Assembly: GCA_025936825.1 (NCBI GenBank)
Contig: JAICSO010000006.1
Location: 124,001-188,000 of the forward strand
Origin: Terriglobales bacterium
GTDB taxonomy: Bacteria > Acidobacteriota > Terriglobia > Terriglobales > Acidobacteriaceae
Direction of reading: 5' to 3'
Length of the DNA stretch: 64,000 bases
Shown: piece after piece, positions 26,055 to 35,968 of the stretch
Layout of the letters: each line of letters starts with the position of its first letter
Position numbering within the stretch: position 1 is the first letter of the stretch
Made by a program: the position numbers and the translations under genes
Notes under the pieces: model-generated
Database searches by the model: none
Seen by the model: only the letters and a program-made list of their open reading frames with translations
Told to the model about the DNA's origin: nothing

Positions 26055-26090
26055 CGAGTTCCTCCCCCGAGTTTGGCAACAACAATTAAT

Positions 26091-28205
26091 CTATCTGCGG
26101 GGCTGGCTCAATCCAGCCTGTCGAATCGCGTCGCCACAGGCGAAAGCACGAACATACTCATCGGCAAATAACGGGGTTCGCTTCCAGACCCAAGTATTAC
26201 CCCGGCCCCAAACTTCATCAGTATTATCCACTAGCAGCGCACTAATCCCGTATTGCCGACAAAGGTCATCCAATGTGGCATCTTCCGACGGAGTTGGATT
26301 TATGAACAGCGGCATAACCTCCTTGAAACGTTTGCCGCAAACATTGGAGTTTCCTCCAAGAGCAGAGGTGCAGTCCGGGCCGCCGACGGCTGCTTCGTGA
26401 TCCGAGTAGATCTCGTGGGAAAGGAAGCTGATCGCATAAGGATTGTATTGCACAATTGAATTGACGGGCAGCAACTGGTTCAAATGTTCGTACGCTGACC
26501 TAAGAGCATAGGTGCGCTCCCCAACCTTCTGGTCTGGGTAGACCCAGTCGAAAAGGGTTGGATCAGCTTTCGAATAGTCGTGCAGGAGCGGATAGATGCG
26601 AAGCATCGTGACCTGATAAAGCGTCCCGACCACACCCAGGACAACGCAAACCTGAGCCAACCGAAACACAAAACGAGATCGGGCCGGGCGCGGACTAGTC
26701 CACCACTCTTCAACTAGCAACGCGCCCCAAAGCAGAAGGACCAATTGCGCAAGCAGAAAGCATCTCCAGCCAAGATCGTTCGAACCGATGGTCGTCGAAC
26801 GCAGGAACGTCCCCACCAAAAAGCTCGCTAAAACCATCAGCCATGCGGTCGCTTCATTTTGCGTGATGGGAATACGACGTTTCCATAAAGCGCTGAACCG
26901 AATCGTTCCGACCAGGAAGAAAAAGCCGAGTTCCAGCAGATAGCCGATCGGCAAGAGACAATGAGACACAAAAAGCGAAGTGTCAGGGCTGCGGTGGAAG
27001 GTTTTTGCCAGCACCAAAACAGCGAGGGGAAAATCCCGGACGCTGAAGACTGCGAATGCTCCTCCTCCTGATGCACCGGATGGCATGGTCAGCATTTTAA
27101 GAAAAGGAAGCGCCAGCAACAGAGCAATCCCGCCCGCAGCAGTGAAACTCAGAATGTCATTGAACCACCTGCGGTAGACTGCCAACAGCAGGAGGAGCAT
27201 AATAAATACCGCGAACGTAAAGGTCACGAGAACCGACAGGCCTGCGGCGCTAGCAAACGCAAAGCCGGCCAACAAAATACTCACCGTACGTTGACGTTTG
27301 CTCTCGACGGGTTCTCTCAACGCGAGAAAGCCCACGACACACGCGACCAGACACATCACGTGGTGAGGCGTCCAGAGCAGTGCGTCCATCCATGACGTTA
27401 TCTGCACGTCCCACCATTCCATGTCCGCCGAGATCCAGTCTTGGCGGACATACATATATAGGGTGGGCAGGATGTCCAGTCCCGTCACCAGGAGTAGCCC
27501 GCATCCAATCAGCACCTTGCGTTCAATGTTCTCGCGCGCTCTAAGGAAGAACTTCACGCAAATCGCAATTAGCGACATCAGAATCATGCCGGCACAAACG
27601 GTGCCTCCGTACATGGCACTACGGCCTGAGAGATGTGCCAGCCGCATCGGCAACGCGCAGATCAGCATCCAGAAATAGTGATATTTAAGCGGAACTGGCG
27701 GAGCGCTGGCGAAGAACGGATTGCTGGGAGGGATCGTCCTGGCGGCTTCAGCAGTAATCGCGGTGCGGAGCGAATAATCGTATGCAGCGACGCTGTAATA
27801 TAGCCGATGCTTAAACTGGAGGTCGGCCAAGGATGCAATCGCGATGAGAGCCCAAATAGCGGCAAGCGAAATCGCGACTCGGAACTCTCGTGGGAACTGA
27901 CGGGCTTCTCTTTTCCAAACACCTTTCCAGTTTCGGACAATCACAAGCCCAAAGCCGATCCACGTCACGGCGAATACCGACCAAAGCAGCAAAGGATAGC
28001 GGCCAATAAGGTAAACAACAATGGGGATCACGGCCACTGCCAACGGAGTGCTCAAGACCAGTTGCGTAACGGCTCTCCGTCTCCGGAATGCGAACACATT
28101 GGTGCTCCAGCCGATTACATAGCCGGGCACAAACAGGAACAGCCCGAGCAGGATTGAAGCCTCGATGGTCCCCAGAACATCCGTGACGGTAAAGTTGGTC
28201 AGCAT
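26091..28205 (-). CDS. Large polytopic membrane protein, GT-C-like
   Basis: A 704-residue protein with about twelve or more transmembrane segments and a soluble C-terminal domain (about the last 140 residues, with VGGPDCTSALGGNSNVCGKR and CRQYGISALLVDNTD). A loop after the early helices reads AYDYSLRTAITAEAARTIPP, then KYHYFWMLICALPM, the sort of acidic/aromatic periplasmic loop found in GT-C transferases. I cannot name the family. It is 36 bases upstream of rfbF and may begin the sugar operon. Its start codon is preceded by A/T-rich sequence with no clear Shine-Dalgarno site. Confidence 0.6.
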   Translation of the reverse strand: MLTNFTVTDVLGTIEASILLGLFLFVPGYVIGWSTNVFAFRRRRAVTQLVLSTPLAVAVIPIVVYLIGRYPLLLWSVFAVTWIGFGLVIVRNWKGVWKREARQFPREFRVAISLAAIWALIAIASLADLQFKHRLYYSVAAYDYSLRTAITAEAARTIPPSNPFFASAPPVPLKYHYFWMLICALPMRLAHLSGRSAMYGGTVCAGMILMSLIAICVKFFLRARENIERKVLIGCGLLLVTGLDILPTLYMYVRQDWISADMEWWDVQITSWMDALLWTPHHVMCLVACVVGFLALREPVESKRQRTVSILLAGFAFASAAGLSVLVTFTFAVFIMLLLLLAVYRRWFNDILSFTAAGGIALLLALPFLKMLTMPSGASGGGAFAVFSVRDFPLAVLVLAKTFHRSPDTSLFVSHCLLPIGYLLELGFFFLVGTIRFSALWKRRIPITQNEATAWLMVLASFLVGTFLRSTTIGSNDLGWRCFLLAQLVLLLWGALLVEEWWTSPRPARSRFVFRLAQVCVVLGVVGTLYQVTMLRIYPLLHDYSKADPTLFDWVYPDQKVGERTYALRSAYEHLNQLLPVNSIVQYNPYAISFLSHEIYSDHEAAVGGPDCTSALGGNSNVCGKRFKEVMPLFINPTPSEDATLDDLCRQYGISALLVDNTDEVWGRGNTWVWKRTPLFADEYVRAFACGDAIRQAGLSQPRR

Positions 28206-28568
28206 TTCTTATTTACAAAGTGGCACTCTCTGGGTCGCAGTGGAGTTGCCGCAAAAGACTGGTGTAGCTCTGCCCTGAAAAGGCTGGGACAACCATGGCA
28301 GCCTCTTAGTCCCACCGCCCCTTGCTGATTTTGCTTTGGAACCAAGTACTGACCTGAGATCAGAGGTTCCCACGCGGCGGGAATCATTGCACCTAATTGT
28401 ATCCACTCGGACGTATCGATCAGACCTTACCGATGTACAAGAGACTCTGGAGCGTCAACAATTGGTCTTTTTCGCAAAAGCCTTTGGATAAATTCGGTTC
28501 TCAGCAGGCGACTCCGAGAGGATACAACTGTGCAGCTGTAATCCCGGAGCAGTAGCTCGGAAGGACGC
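28206..28568. other. Intergenic region between sugar operon and tonB-like gene
   Basis: About 360 bases upstream of the sugar operon and downstream of the TonB-like gene, all on the - strand. I see no convincing gene; short - strand open frames (28199-28406) have no family features. GGAACC (28338-28343) and GGTTCC (28365-28370) form a weak inverted repeat. A promoter for the sugar operon is expected here, but I find no clear -35/-10 or -24/-12 element. Confidence 0.35.
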
Positions 28569-30935
28569 CTACGTGAGCGGGATACCAAGCAGGATTTTCA
28601 CAGAAACCGGCTGGTTATTGACCAGGGCGGGATGGAAGACCCACTTTTTCAGGGCGGCGGCAATGGGGTCGCTCACGCGCGGGTCGGGCGTGCGCTTCAC
28701 CGATACTCCCGACACTTTGCCGTCTTTGCCCACGATCGCGTTGATGACGACTTGATGTTGCGCATACTTCTTCGCGATAGCCGGGGAGAGTTGCGGCCAT
28801 TCACTGCTGGCAATCGAAGGTGGAACCACCTGCTGGGAGCCAGCCTCAGGAATGCTCCCGTCATTAACCACGGCATACTGCATTGTCCAAGTGGGATCGG
28901 CGAGGTCCGGCGAAGGCTTCACCGGCAGATAAACAGTGAAGATGCGTTCGTCATGGAAAACGCCGAAATCTTCCAGTCCGCCGCCACTGCTGGCAGTTGA
29001 AACGATCGTCAGGTTGTAAGAGCCTTGCGGTTCGATGGTGAAGGCGGGCTTGTCCTTGGCATTGGCCTGCTCATCCTCACCACCCTGAATCGTGATTCCC
29101 GGGAATGCGCCACTGCCGGAACCGCTGCCTGCACCAGCGCCACTGCCGCTTCCCTGCCTGCCTCCGGCGGCACCCGCGTCTTTGCCGGTTGCGCCGTGTC
29201 CTTTACCGGTGCCCGCGCCACCAGTGCCGGTGCCAACGGTTGCGCCAGTCCCCCCGCCAATTCCGGAAGTACCAGTTCCCGACGCAATCGTTGCGTGACC
29301 AGGACCACCGGCGCCCGATGTCCCCTTTCCGTTTGCGTTTCCGTTTTGCGACGCAACCTCACTGCCGGCGGCGTTAGGAGCTTTGGCGTTCTCTTGTCCA
29401 GTGCCGGGCGTCGTCGAAGGCATACCATTTGCTTTGCCCGGAGTGATCGAACTTGGATTCAAAGTGCCACCAGGAGCGATGGCAAATTTTCCAAGCGCCT
29501 CGCCATTGGGAACCTTCGCATTTGGCCCATTCGGAAGAGGCATGGGACTAAGCGACAGCAGAGGCTCCTTGGCTTTTCCATGCATCTGGAGCCGAGCGAT
29601 TTGGGCCGTTGACGGGGGCGCGGTTTCCTTCCGCGGCTTCTCTGCGCGTTTCTCTGACGAGACCTTGATCGGTGTAGGCGAAGGCTTCTCGACTTCGCGC
29701 TTCTCTTCCTCCTGCTTAGGCTGTGGCTGAACCTTGGGAGCTTCAGGGAGAGGCTGTTCGGCGGCAGGCAGCACCGGCATTTCAGCTTTGGCAACGAGCT
29801 TCGGTGCGTTGACCGGAATGTCGAATTTAGCGTCACGATGCGCAAGCGAATCCTGCTTCACACGTATTGGTTTGGGTACTTCCCTCAGCTGCGGCATCAC
29901 GGGCTTCGGCGCAAGGAGATCGCTGGGAAGCCGAGTTTCGGCATTCTGAACTATATTTGGCGCCGGGATCAGCTTCCTGATCGGCTCGGGATGGACGAGC
30001 AATGGACGCTGAATCGTTTGAAATGTGTTTGTCGGGTTGGGCGGGTTCGAAAGAATTGCCTGCTTCCCGGGATACGCGAACCCTTTGCTGGCTCTCGCGG
30101 GAGCCGCGGCGGGCTGCTGGGGAGCACTCTCGCCGGCACCGGGACTCTTTTCGCCTTCGGAGCCGCCACCGAGTTCAGGCAGAAAAATAACGCGGTCCTG
30201 AGGATTGTCCCGCGCGATAAGGCGCGGCGGGTGCAGCATGGGAAGTACGCGCGTGACCAACAGGAATAATCCGAAAAGTACCACTTCATGGCTAATGATC
30301 GAGTACAGCAGGCCCTTGCCGGGGAGATATCCGGAGCCGAAGGTGGCGAAGGTGGGCACCCACTGGCGTTCAGATGACGATAGGTTATCAACCGAGGCGG
30401 TGAGCGGCGCCGGTGCTCGGCGCCCCGCACGCTCCTTTTCTTCTTCAGCCAACTTGCGGCGCAACAGCTCGACACTGGCGGGAAGCGCGGCTGAAGCGAC
30501 GGGCGCCTCCGCTCGTCGTGTTTCGAGTCGGCCCGTAGAGTCCGACTTTAGTGGTTCAGAGGTTGACCTTGCTCCATTCTTGCTTTCTTGGAGCGGCCCA
30601 TTTGCCGCCAACCATGCCCGGAGCATTTCCGGTGATTGCGGCGGATCCGCTTCGTCCTCGAAGCTGTCCGCTTCAAACTCGTCGAACGGTGCTGAGGAAT
30701 GGCCGTTGCTATTCGCGCCCGTTGCCGAGCCATTTCCATTGCTGGCGTTGGGCAAACCGGAAACGTGACGTTGCTGAGCGGCGATCGAGGCCGGCGCGAC
30801 CTCAGGTGAGGAAGGACCAAGCGAGCTGGGCCCCACCGCGTTCGCCTTTTTATTCGAACGTGGAGACTCATACTTCCCTGGATCCGAAGATGCTGGTGGT
30901 TCGTCGTTATGTAGGCCGAGGGAAAGAAACGCCAT
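28569..30935 (-). CDS. TonB-like energy transducer with long Gly-rich linker
   Basis: A 788-residue TonB-family protein. The C-terminal about 75 residues are a TonB C-terminal fold (AIVGKDGKVSGVSVKRTPDP then KKWVFHPALVNNQPVSVKIL). One transmembrane helix (about residues 207-227) lies after a hydrophilic N-terminal segment of some 200 residues, much longer than in classical TonB. Between helix and C-terminal domain is a Pro/Lys-rich region then a Gly/Ala/Ser/Thr stretch (GTGTGGAGTGKGHGATGKDA). It would span the periplasm to open an outer-membrane partner or serve an envelope role. It is 146 bases after the TadG gene and may be co-transcribed with it. Confidence 0.75.
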   Translation of the reverse strand: MAFLSLGLHNDEPPASSDPGKYESPRSNKKANAVGPSSLGPSSPEVAPASIAAQQRHVSGLPNASNGNGSATGANSNGHSSAPFDEFEADSFEDEADPPQSPEMLRAWLAANGPLQESKNGARSTSEPLKSDSTGRLETRRAEAPVASAALPASVELLRRKLAEEEKERAGRRAPAPLTASVDNLSSSERQWVPTFATFGSGYLPGKGLLYSIISHEVVLFGLFLLVTRVLPMLHPPRLIARDNPQDRVIFLPELGGGSEGEKSPGAGESAPQQPAAAPARASKGFAYPGKQAILSNPPNPTNTFQTIQRPLLVHPEPIRKLIPAPNIVQNAETRLPSDLLAPKPVMPQLREVPKPIRVKQDSLAHRDAKFDIPVNAPKLVAKAEMPVLPAAEQPLPEAPKVQPQPKQEEEKREVEKPSPTPIKVSSEKRAEKPRKETAPPSTAQIARLQMHGKAKEPLLSLSPMPLPNGPNAKVPNGEALGKFAIAPGGTLNPSSITPGKANGMPSTTPGTGQENAKAPNAAGSEVASQNGNANGKGTSGAGGPGHATIASGTGTSGIGGGTGATVGTGTGGAGTGKGHGATGKDAGAAGGRQGSGSGAGAGSGSGSGAFPGITIQGGEDEQANAKDKPAFTIEPQGSYNLTIVSTASSGGGLEDFGVFHDERIFTVYLPVKPSPDLADPTWTMQYAVVNDGSIPEAGSQQVVPPSIASSEWPQLSPAIAKKYAQHQVVINAIVGKDGKVSGVSVKRTPDPRVSDPIAAALKKWVFHPALVNNQPVSVKILLGIPLT

Positions 30936-31081
30936 GCGTCACTGCATCCAAACGTGAGAAGTTGAAACGCGGGGGAGCCGCCGGTAAACCGCGAAGCAGA
31001 GTTCTGAAGCGGGTTGCTCGACTACAAAAACAGCGATAGCCCAGGGGCCCGCTTCAATCGATAACGAGTTTGGGAGGATCT

Positions 31082-32887
31082 TCATTGGTACAAAGATGCC
31101 TTGTACACCGTGAGGACTGATGTCGGAACCAAGTCCATGTAAATGGACGCGTTTCCCTTCAATTGCACATTGTCTGTGATGATCTCGCCTAAGACGTAGG
31201 ATGAAGTCCCTGTTCCTCCATCCATTACAATCGTGTCCGTGTAATAAGCCGTTCCCGTCGATGTGTCGCAACCAGTGGCTGTCCCTCCCGCTACGATGCC
31301 GGATTTGCATGAGTGAACATAAAAAGTGCCTGCCATCGCGTACGCACCTTGTCCGCCGTAGTTCACGGTAACGCCTGTCCTCGAACGGCCAACGAAGAAT
31401 AGTATCCCGCGTTGCTGGCCCGGATTAGACGGTGGGGTGTTGCCCGCGGCCAAAAAGGGGTCTCCATAGGTCCCAGAGCAAGGAGCTAAAAGGACGTTGC
31501 CGGTGAGCTGGTTGGGCAGGTTAGTCGGCAGATTCGTGAGGGCATTACTATCACAAGCGACCCCAAGTGGCAGAACTCCACTGCCCAACTTAGTGTTGAA
31601 CGGTTGAAGTGGGTCGCAGCGGCCTCCGCTATTTGCGTCGATGTTAAGCGTAGCACCGCTAGCAAAGTAGAAGATGACCCCACCAATGTGATTAGGTGAG
31701 GCACTCGCGTTCTGGCTTATTCTCAAACACGAGTTTGAATTTGCCGAGAGGTCACCCCCAAGATAGTAGAGACCTTCCCTAAAGATGGCAGTGCCATTGG
31801 CCGTGGACGCTGCACTGCCGCATCCCCCCCCGGCCTTGACGCAAATACCATTGGGGTAGTAGCCGGGAAGGAATTCGTCACAGTTCACTGGGCTGCCTGA
31901 GCCAGTCACGCTCGAGCACCCGGCACTGCCGTCTGCTACCGAAAGCGTAGCTGGCGCCGATCCCCCCGGGCTCGCTGGCTCTACCACGTTCTGCAAGGGA
32001 TCGGAGATCGGACTCGAATTCATCCATTGCCCCGGTGCATTTGTGCAAAAACCGCTTGTGGGTACACCGCTGGAATTGGTGCCGCAAGCCGTAGGACTCA
32101 AAGGACCTCCGGATGTGCCGAAGCTGCTACCACTAGCACTCGGTCCGCCTTGAGTTAAATCAACAACCGAGCTCCCAGCGATCGAAGCAGCAGGGGAAAG
32201 CTGCGAGTTCACCTGGACGCTCTGCTGCGGCCCACCATAGATTCTTACCTTAGGGTTGCCCGTTACGTCGAAGGCGCTGGTGCTGCCGGAGGGATTAGTT
32301 GGGTCTAAGACCAGCAAAGGAATCGGAGCTGCCACAGAGTCTAGGCCACATTTCGCAAATGCGTGAATTGTTTGGGAACTCTTGCCTTTTAAGAACGGCA
32401 ACAAGAAAGCGGGAAAGTTCTCGACGACATCCACCTCCATAACTCTGGTAGCGCTTACGCCCGGCGGCGCTGTGCCGTTGAAAATGACATCGATGTTGTC
32501 GCCAAGGACTCCCGCAGCCGCATTCACTTTGGTTATTGAGCTTGGATAGCCATTCAGTGCGGCGTAAATGCATGGCACGGGTGGGTTTGAGCCACTACCA
32601 GGCGTGTAGCCGTTCGGGGTAGTGGAGTTGCAGTTGAAGTTCGTACCAGGAGTAAAATACCCCGCAGTTCCTCCGTCCGTCACGATACGTAGCCAGTCCA
32701 TCGCACCCGCCGTGCAGGCGGCATCAGCAGCGGTCTGGGCATTTTGACGATGAAACCACATGTTGCTCAGGTCGATAGCAAAAGCCATGGCCCCAATCAA
32801 AAACAAGGCCAATGCGAGCAGGACAAACAGCATTACCTGACCTGATTCTTTGCGTCCTCTTGGCCTTCTAAATTTGTTGGTCTTCAT
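31082..32887 (-). CDS. TadG-like pilus assembly protein
   Basis: A 601-residue TadG/Flp-assembly protein. The N-terminus is KESGQVMLFVLLALALFLIG followed by FAIDLSNMWFHRQNAQTAAD, the characteristic membrane anchor and the Asp/Gln-rich segment of TadG. The large C-terminal part is periplasmic, Ser/Gly/Asn-rich, with several cysteine pairs and a parallel-beta-like end. TadG helps place or retain the Flp pilus. It is 56 bases after a TadE-like gene; the core tad operon is about 21 kb away on the other strand. Confidence 0.75.
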   Translation of the reverse strand: MKTNKFRRPRGRKESGQVMLFVLLALALFLIGAMAFAIDLSNMWFHRQNAQTAADAACTAGAMDWLRIVTDGGTAGYFTPGTNFNCNSTTPNGYTPGSGSNPPVPCIYAALNGYPSSITKVNAAAGVLGDNIDVIFNGTAPPGVSATRVMEVDVVENFPAFLLPFLKGKSSQTIHAFAKCGLDSVAAPIPLLVLDPTNPSGSTSAFDVTGNPKVRIYGGPQQSVQVNSQLSPAASIAGSSVVDLTQGGPSASGSSFGTSGGPLSPTACGTNSSGVPTSGFCTNAPGQWMNSSPISDPLQNVVEPASPGGSAPATLSVADGSAGCSSVTGSGSPVNCDEFLPGYYPNGICVKAGGGCGSAASTANGTAIFREGLYYLGGDLSANSNSCLRISQNASASPNHIGGVIFYFASGATLNIDANSGGRCDPLQPFNTKLGSGVLPLGVACDSNALTNLPTNLPNQLTGNVLLAPCSGTYGDPFLAAGNTPPSNPGQQRGILFFVGRSRTGVTVNYGGQGAYAMAGTFYVHSCKSGIVAGGTATGCDTSTGTAYYTDTIVMDGGTGTSSYVLGEIITDNVQLKGNASIYMDLVPTSVLTVYKASLYQ

Positions 32888-32943
32888 GGTGGTGTGCCCT
32901 CTGTTCCGTAGTTCTCGGATTGCTCGGTTTTCGAATCAAGCGC

Positions 32944-33489
32944 TCAGTTCATAATTGTACCTTCCGCAGATGCGTAAAGCGTGAAGTTAGGCCACGGGAG
33001 ACCAAACAGTGGCGTATAGGGATGGCCAATGCTTACCCGCACAATGCATCCGGGTGCGCTGCACCCTGGATTAGCTGGCGGGGGTGACCCGCTGCCCTTC
33101 GTACAGGTGCCATTTGCGCATACTCCATTCTGGTCTTGCGGATTCCAGCTAACTGTCACCTCGCTGGTGGAAACATTCTGGATGGAAACCGCTGCGAAGT
33201 TAATCACCGCTGCCTGAACATTCGCTCCTAGCGCATCGGTGCAGGTTTTTGCCGGCGTTTGAGTAGGATCTCCTGGTCCGCTGCAGTTGCCGTTCTGGGT
33301 GCCGTGCACAATTGCGTAACGGACGCCTTCTTTGGCAGAATCGGCGAGCGTGTTATAGGCATACATAAGCATGATCATCTGCACCATACTCACGAACAGG
33401 AGAAAAATAAAGAAAGTCACCAGCGCAAACTCGACGAGGGCTTGTCCACTCTGTCGATCAGCAACCCGAGTTTGAAACGTTCGCGCCAC
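32944..33489 (-). CDS. tadE: TadE-like pseudopilin
   Basis: A 181-residue TadE-family protein. The N-terminus QSGQALVEFALVTFFIFLLF has the pseudopilin processing site (Gly-Gln-Ala-Leu-Val-Glu) and one membrane helix, followed by DSAKEGVRYAIVHG. TadE and TadF are processed like Flp and needed for pilus assembly. The C-terminal part has cysteines (GVCANGTC, CSAPGC). It lies 12 bases after its homologue in the same operon. Confidence 0.8.
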   Translation of the reverse strand: MARTFQTRVADRQSGQALVEFALVTFFIFLLFVSMVQMIMLMYAYNTLADSAKEGVRYAIVHGTQNGNCSGPGDPTQTPAKTCTDALGANVQAAVINFAAVSIQNVSTSEVTVSWNPQDQNGVCANGTCTKGSGSPPPANPGCSAPGCIVRVSIGHPYTPLFGLPWPNFTLYASAEGTIMN

Positions 33490-33501
33490 TTTCCTCCTGC
33501 A

Positions 33502-34134
33502 TCACTGCATCGAGCGCATCTCGGCGTGACGAGTTACGGTACAAGTCCCGGCGTTGCAGAGCGCCGAGGCCTGTAATGGGAGATTGAAAATTGTGCCGGG
33601 AATCAAAGTGCTGACGCTATACGAAATGTCGACTCGGTTGAGCAATGTCCCGAAAGTGGGGGCTTCAGGATCAACACTGGGCTGCGGAGAGCCGCCTCCC
33701 ACGCTGCCACAACCCGGGTTGGCTGTGCTACATGTCACGCAGTTGGTTCGGAGAGTAGTTCCACTGCCATTGGTCCCCAGCTTGGTAGAACTGTCCAGAT
33801 TAATGTCACTGCAAACTTGAACCGTAACGCTGGTAGGATTGCGGAGCGAACCAGTCAAATCTTGAAAAATGACGTACGCTACCGTTTTTGGGTCAGGTGT
33901 CGGATTGGAACCCCACGGAGGAGGCAACGCTGTTGCCGCTGGGGTAGCTGGGCCTTCAATGGCGTAGAGTGTGCTGCTTCTCGTCGCCCCAGACATGTTT
34001 ACAAAAACGAAGAAGAAATAACCCAGGTTGACAACGTTGAACACCAGCAGAATCAGCAGCGGGAGCATGATAGCCGTTTCCACAAGGCTCTGCCCGCTGG
34101 AGGCATTCGTGCGAACTTTAAAGCGGCCTGTCAT
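33502..34134 (-). CDS. TadE/TadF-like pseudopilin
   Basis: A 210-residue TadE/F-family protein. N-terminus SSGQSLVETAIMLPLLILLV with a pseudopilin site and a single helix, followed by FFFVFVNMSGATRSSTLYAI and a Thr/Pro/Cys-rich periplasmic domain (CVTCSTANPGC). It is the first structural gene after the NtrC-like regulator (72-base gap) and probably pairs with the next TadE. Its exact TadE versus TadF status cannot be fixed by eye. Confidence 0.75.
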   Translation of the reverse strand: MTGRFKVRTNASSGQSLVETAIMLPLLILLVFNVVNLGYFFFVFVNMSGATRSSTLYAIEGPATPAATALPPPWGSNPTPDPKTVAYVIFQDLTGSLRNPTSVTVQVCSDINLDSSTKLGTNGSGTTLRTNCVTCSTANPGCGSVGGGSPQPSVDPEAPTFGTLLNRVDISYSVSTLIPGTIFNLPLQASALCNAGTCTVTRHAEMRSMQ

Positions 34135-34206
34135 TTGGCTCTAGCTTCAGGCGTCAGGTACCAGGCTTTAGCCTCGAGCACCTGACAACTTGTGACTACA
34201 AATCTC

Positions 34207-35790
34207 CTACGCGATCCGAGCGTTCGGACGCAGCGGACGGCTCGCTGGAAGTCCGTGGCCGTTTGGACGGGAAAGGCGGGTTTCCGCGGCTTTCTCGTCC
34301 GGCGTATCGCCCTCGAGACGCAAATCGTCGAAAGCGGTGTCTGCTCCGACGGGGTCGTCCACGAACTCCGCTAATTCTTCTTGCAATTCTGGTTCCTCTT
34401 CCACGGCGTCGGTGACGCTTAATTGATTCAAAAGACGGTGCAAATAGCAGCGGCTGATACCCAAATCCTTGGCCGCTTGCAATTTATTGCCGCCATGCTT
34501 TGCCAAGGCCGACTTCACCAGGTCACGCTTAAAGGCGCGGAGGGCGTCATGAAAAGAGCCAGTCGGCAGCTCGTCGGAGGCGCTCAGCCCCTGAAGTTCG
34601 GGAGGCAGGTCCTCGATCGATAACTGCTGTCCGCCGTTCGCCAACACCACGCTGCGCTCGATCACGTTCTGAAGCTCCCGCACATTGCCTGGCCAGGAGT
34701 GCCGGGTTAGAGCATTCAGGTAGCCGGGCGTCATGCTGCGCTGTTGCTTCTTGTGCGCCTTAGCGAAAGTGCGCAGGAAAAAATCAGCTAGGAGCGGGAT
34801 GTCGTCGGCACGCTCTCGCAAAGCCGGCATCTGGATCTTGACTACCGAGATTCGGAAGTAGAGGTCCTCCCGGAAGGTACCTTCGCGAACCATCTGCTCC
34901 AGGTTGCGGTTCGTGGCGCAGACCACGCGGATGTCAACTTCACGCGAGAGATTCGATCCTAGGCGCTCAACTTTTCGCTCCTGGAGCACCCGGAGCAGCT
35001 TTGCCTGTAATGGAAGCGGCAGATCGCCAATCTCGTCGATGAAGATGGTTCCAGCATTCGCCTCTTCAAAGCGGCCTCGTCGGCTCTGGCTGGCACCAGT
35101 AAAAGCGCCGCGCTCATGGCCAAAAAGCTCGTCATCGATCAGCGTGTCCGGAAACGAGCATACGGAAAACGCGACGAACGGCTTGTTCGTACGGGGACTA
35201 AGCTTGTGGATGGCATTCGCCACAACTTCTTTGCCCGTCCCGCTTTCGCCGGTTACCAACACTGTGGTTGAAACAGCTGCAACCTTGTGAATGACGTCAT
35301 GAATCCGCATCATTTGCTTGCTATTCCCAAGCAGGCCATCCACGCGGTTGCTGATCAAAATTCGCTGGGCAGCCGCCAGCTCGCGAGCAAGTTCCGCGCG
35401 ACGACACGCGCGATCAATGGCAAACCGAAGCTCCTGAATATCGAGTGGTTGCTGCAAGAAGTCGACCGCACCATCGTGAAAAAGCTCAAGTGCTGCTTTA
35501 AATTGCTTACGCCATCCAAAACTGATGATGGGAGGTGCAGATATGCGTTCCGCTGCAGCATGAAGCAACTCGCGACAGGAATCTATGGCATTGGGGCTGG
35601 AATCGAGGTTTAAGAGGATGACATCGGTCTGATCGCAATTGAGTTCGCCAATGGCGGATTCTGGTTTGAAAACCTGCCGTATGTCGTAACCCGCGCCAGC
35701 TAGAACCTCGCCTAGGACATTTCCGAATGCTTCATCCGCGTCAACTAGCACGACGCGCTTCGGACTTTCAGCAAGCGTTGGACTCGCCAA
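34207..35790 (-). CDS. Sigma54-dependent NtrC-type regulator, degenerate receiver
   Basis: A 527-residue response-regulator-like activator. Residues 12-130 are receiver-like, with Asp63 in ILLNLDSSP as the likely phosphoacceptor, but the conserved Lys is replaced (FLQQP, Gln114) and the acidic pair is VDADE. The AAA+ domain (about 150-390) is intact: GESGTGKE 181-188, GAFTGA 228-233 for sigma54 contact, IFIDEIGD 249-256. A Fis-type helix-turn-helix (GGNKLQAAKDLGISRCYLHR) lies near 440-470. It heads the tadE-tadG operon and has a -24/-12 element upstream, so it probably controls Tad pili; the degenerate receiver suggests unusual input. Confidence 0.85.
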   Translation of the reverse strand: MASPTLAESPKRVVLVDADEAFGNVLGEVLAGAGYDIRQVFKPESAIGELNCDQTDVILLNLDSSPNAIDSCRELLHAAAERISAPPIISFGWRKQFKAALELFHDGAVDFLQQPLDIQELRFAIDRACRRAELARELAAAQRILISNRVDGLLGNSKQMMRIHDVIHKVAAVSTTVLVTGESGTGKEVVANAIHKLSPRTNKPFVAFSVCSFPDTLIDDELFGHERGAFTGASQSRRGRFEEANAGTIFIDEIGDLPLPLQAKLLRVLQERKVERLGSNLSREVDIRVVCATNRNLEQMVREGTFREDLYFRISVVKIQMPALRERADDIPLLADFFLRTFAKAHKKQQRSMTPGYLNALTRHSWPGNVRELQNVIERSVVLANGGQQLSIEDLPPELQGLSASDELPTGSFHDALRAFKRDLVKSALAKHGGNKLQAAKDLGISRCYLHRLLNQLSVTDAVEEEPELQEELAEFVDDPVGADTAFDDLRLEGDTPDEKAAETRLSRPNGHGLPASRPLRPNARIA

Positions 35791-35950
35791 TGAAAAACCC
35801 TTTCCGCAACTGCTACTGCTCAGCTCGCGATCTCTGGCGTCTGCGGAGGAGGCGGTGCAGCTAACTGTTTACACTCACGACGTGGTGACCGTGTCGTCTG
35901 CAAGACTCCACGATGACAATTCCCGGAGCTCAGGGAATGTGCAGAGAATA

Positions 35951-35968
35951 ATACAGACAACTCTGTAT
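35951..35968. promoter_or_regulatory. 7-bp perfect dyad near -24/-12 element
   Basis: ATACAGA (35951-35957) and TCTGTAT (35962-35968) flank CAAC, an 18-bp operator-like dyad just downstream (on the - strand) of the -12 element of the regulator promoter. It could be the site of a repressor or autoregulator. Function is inferred from position only. Confidence 0.35.

Noticed and set aside
28632-29612. Large + strand open frames opposite the TonB-like gene
   Set aside because: They are mirror images of the Gly/Pro/Ser-rich linker; composition is low-complexity and no motif is present.
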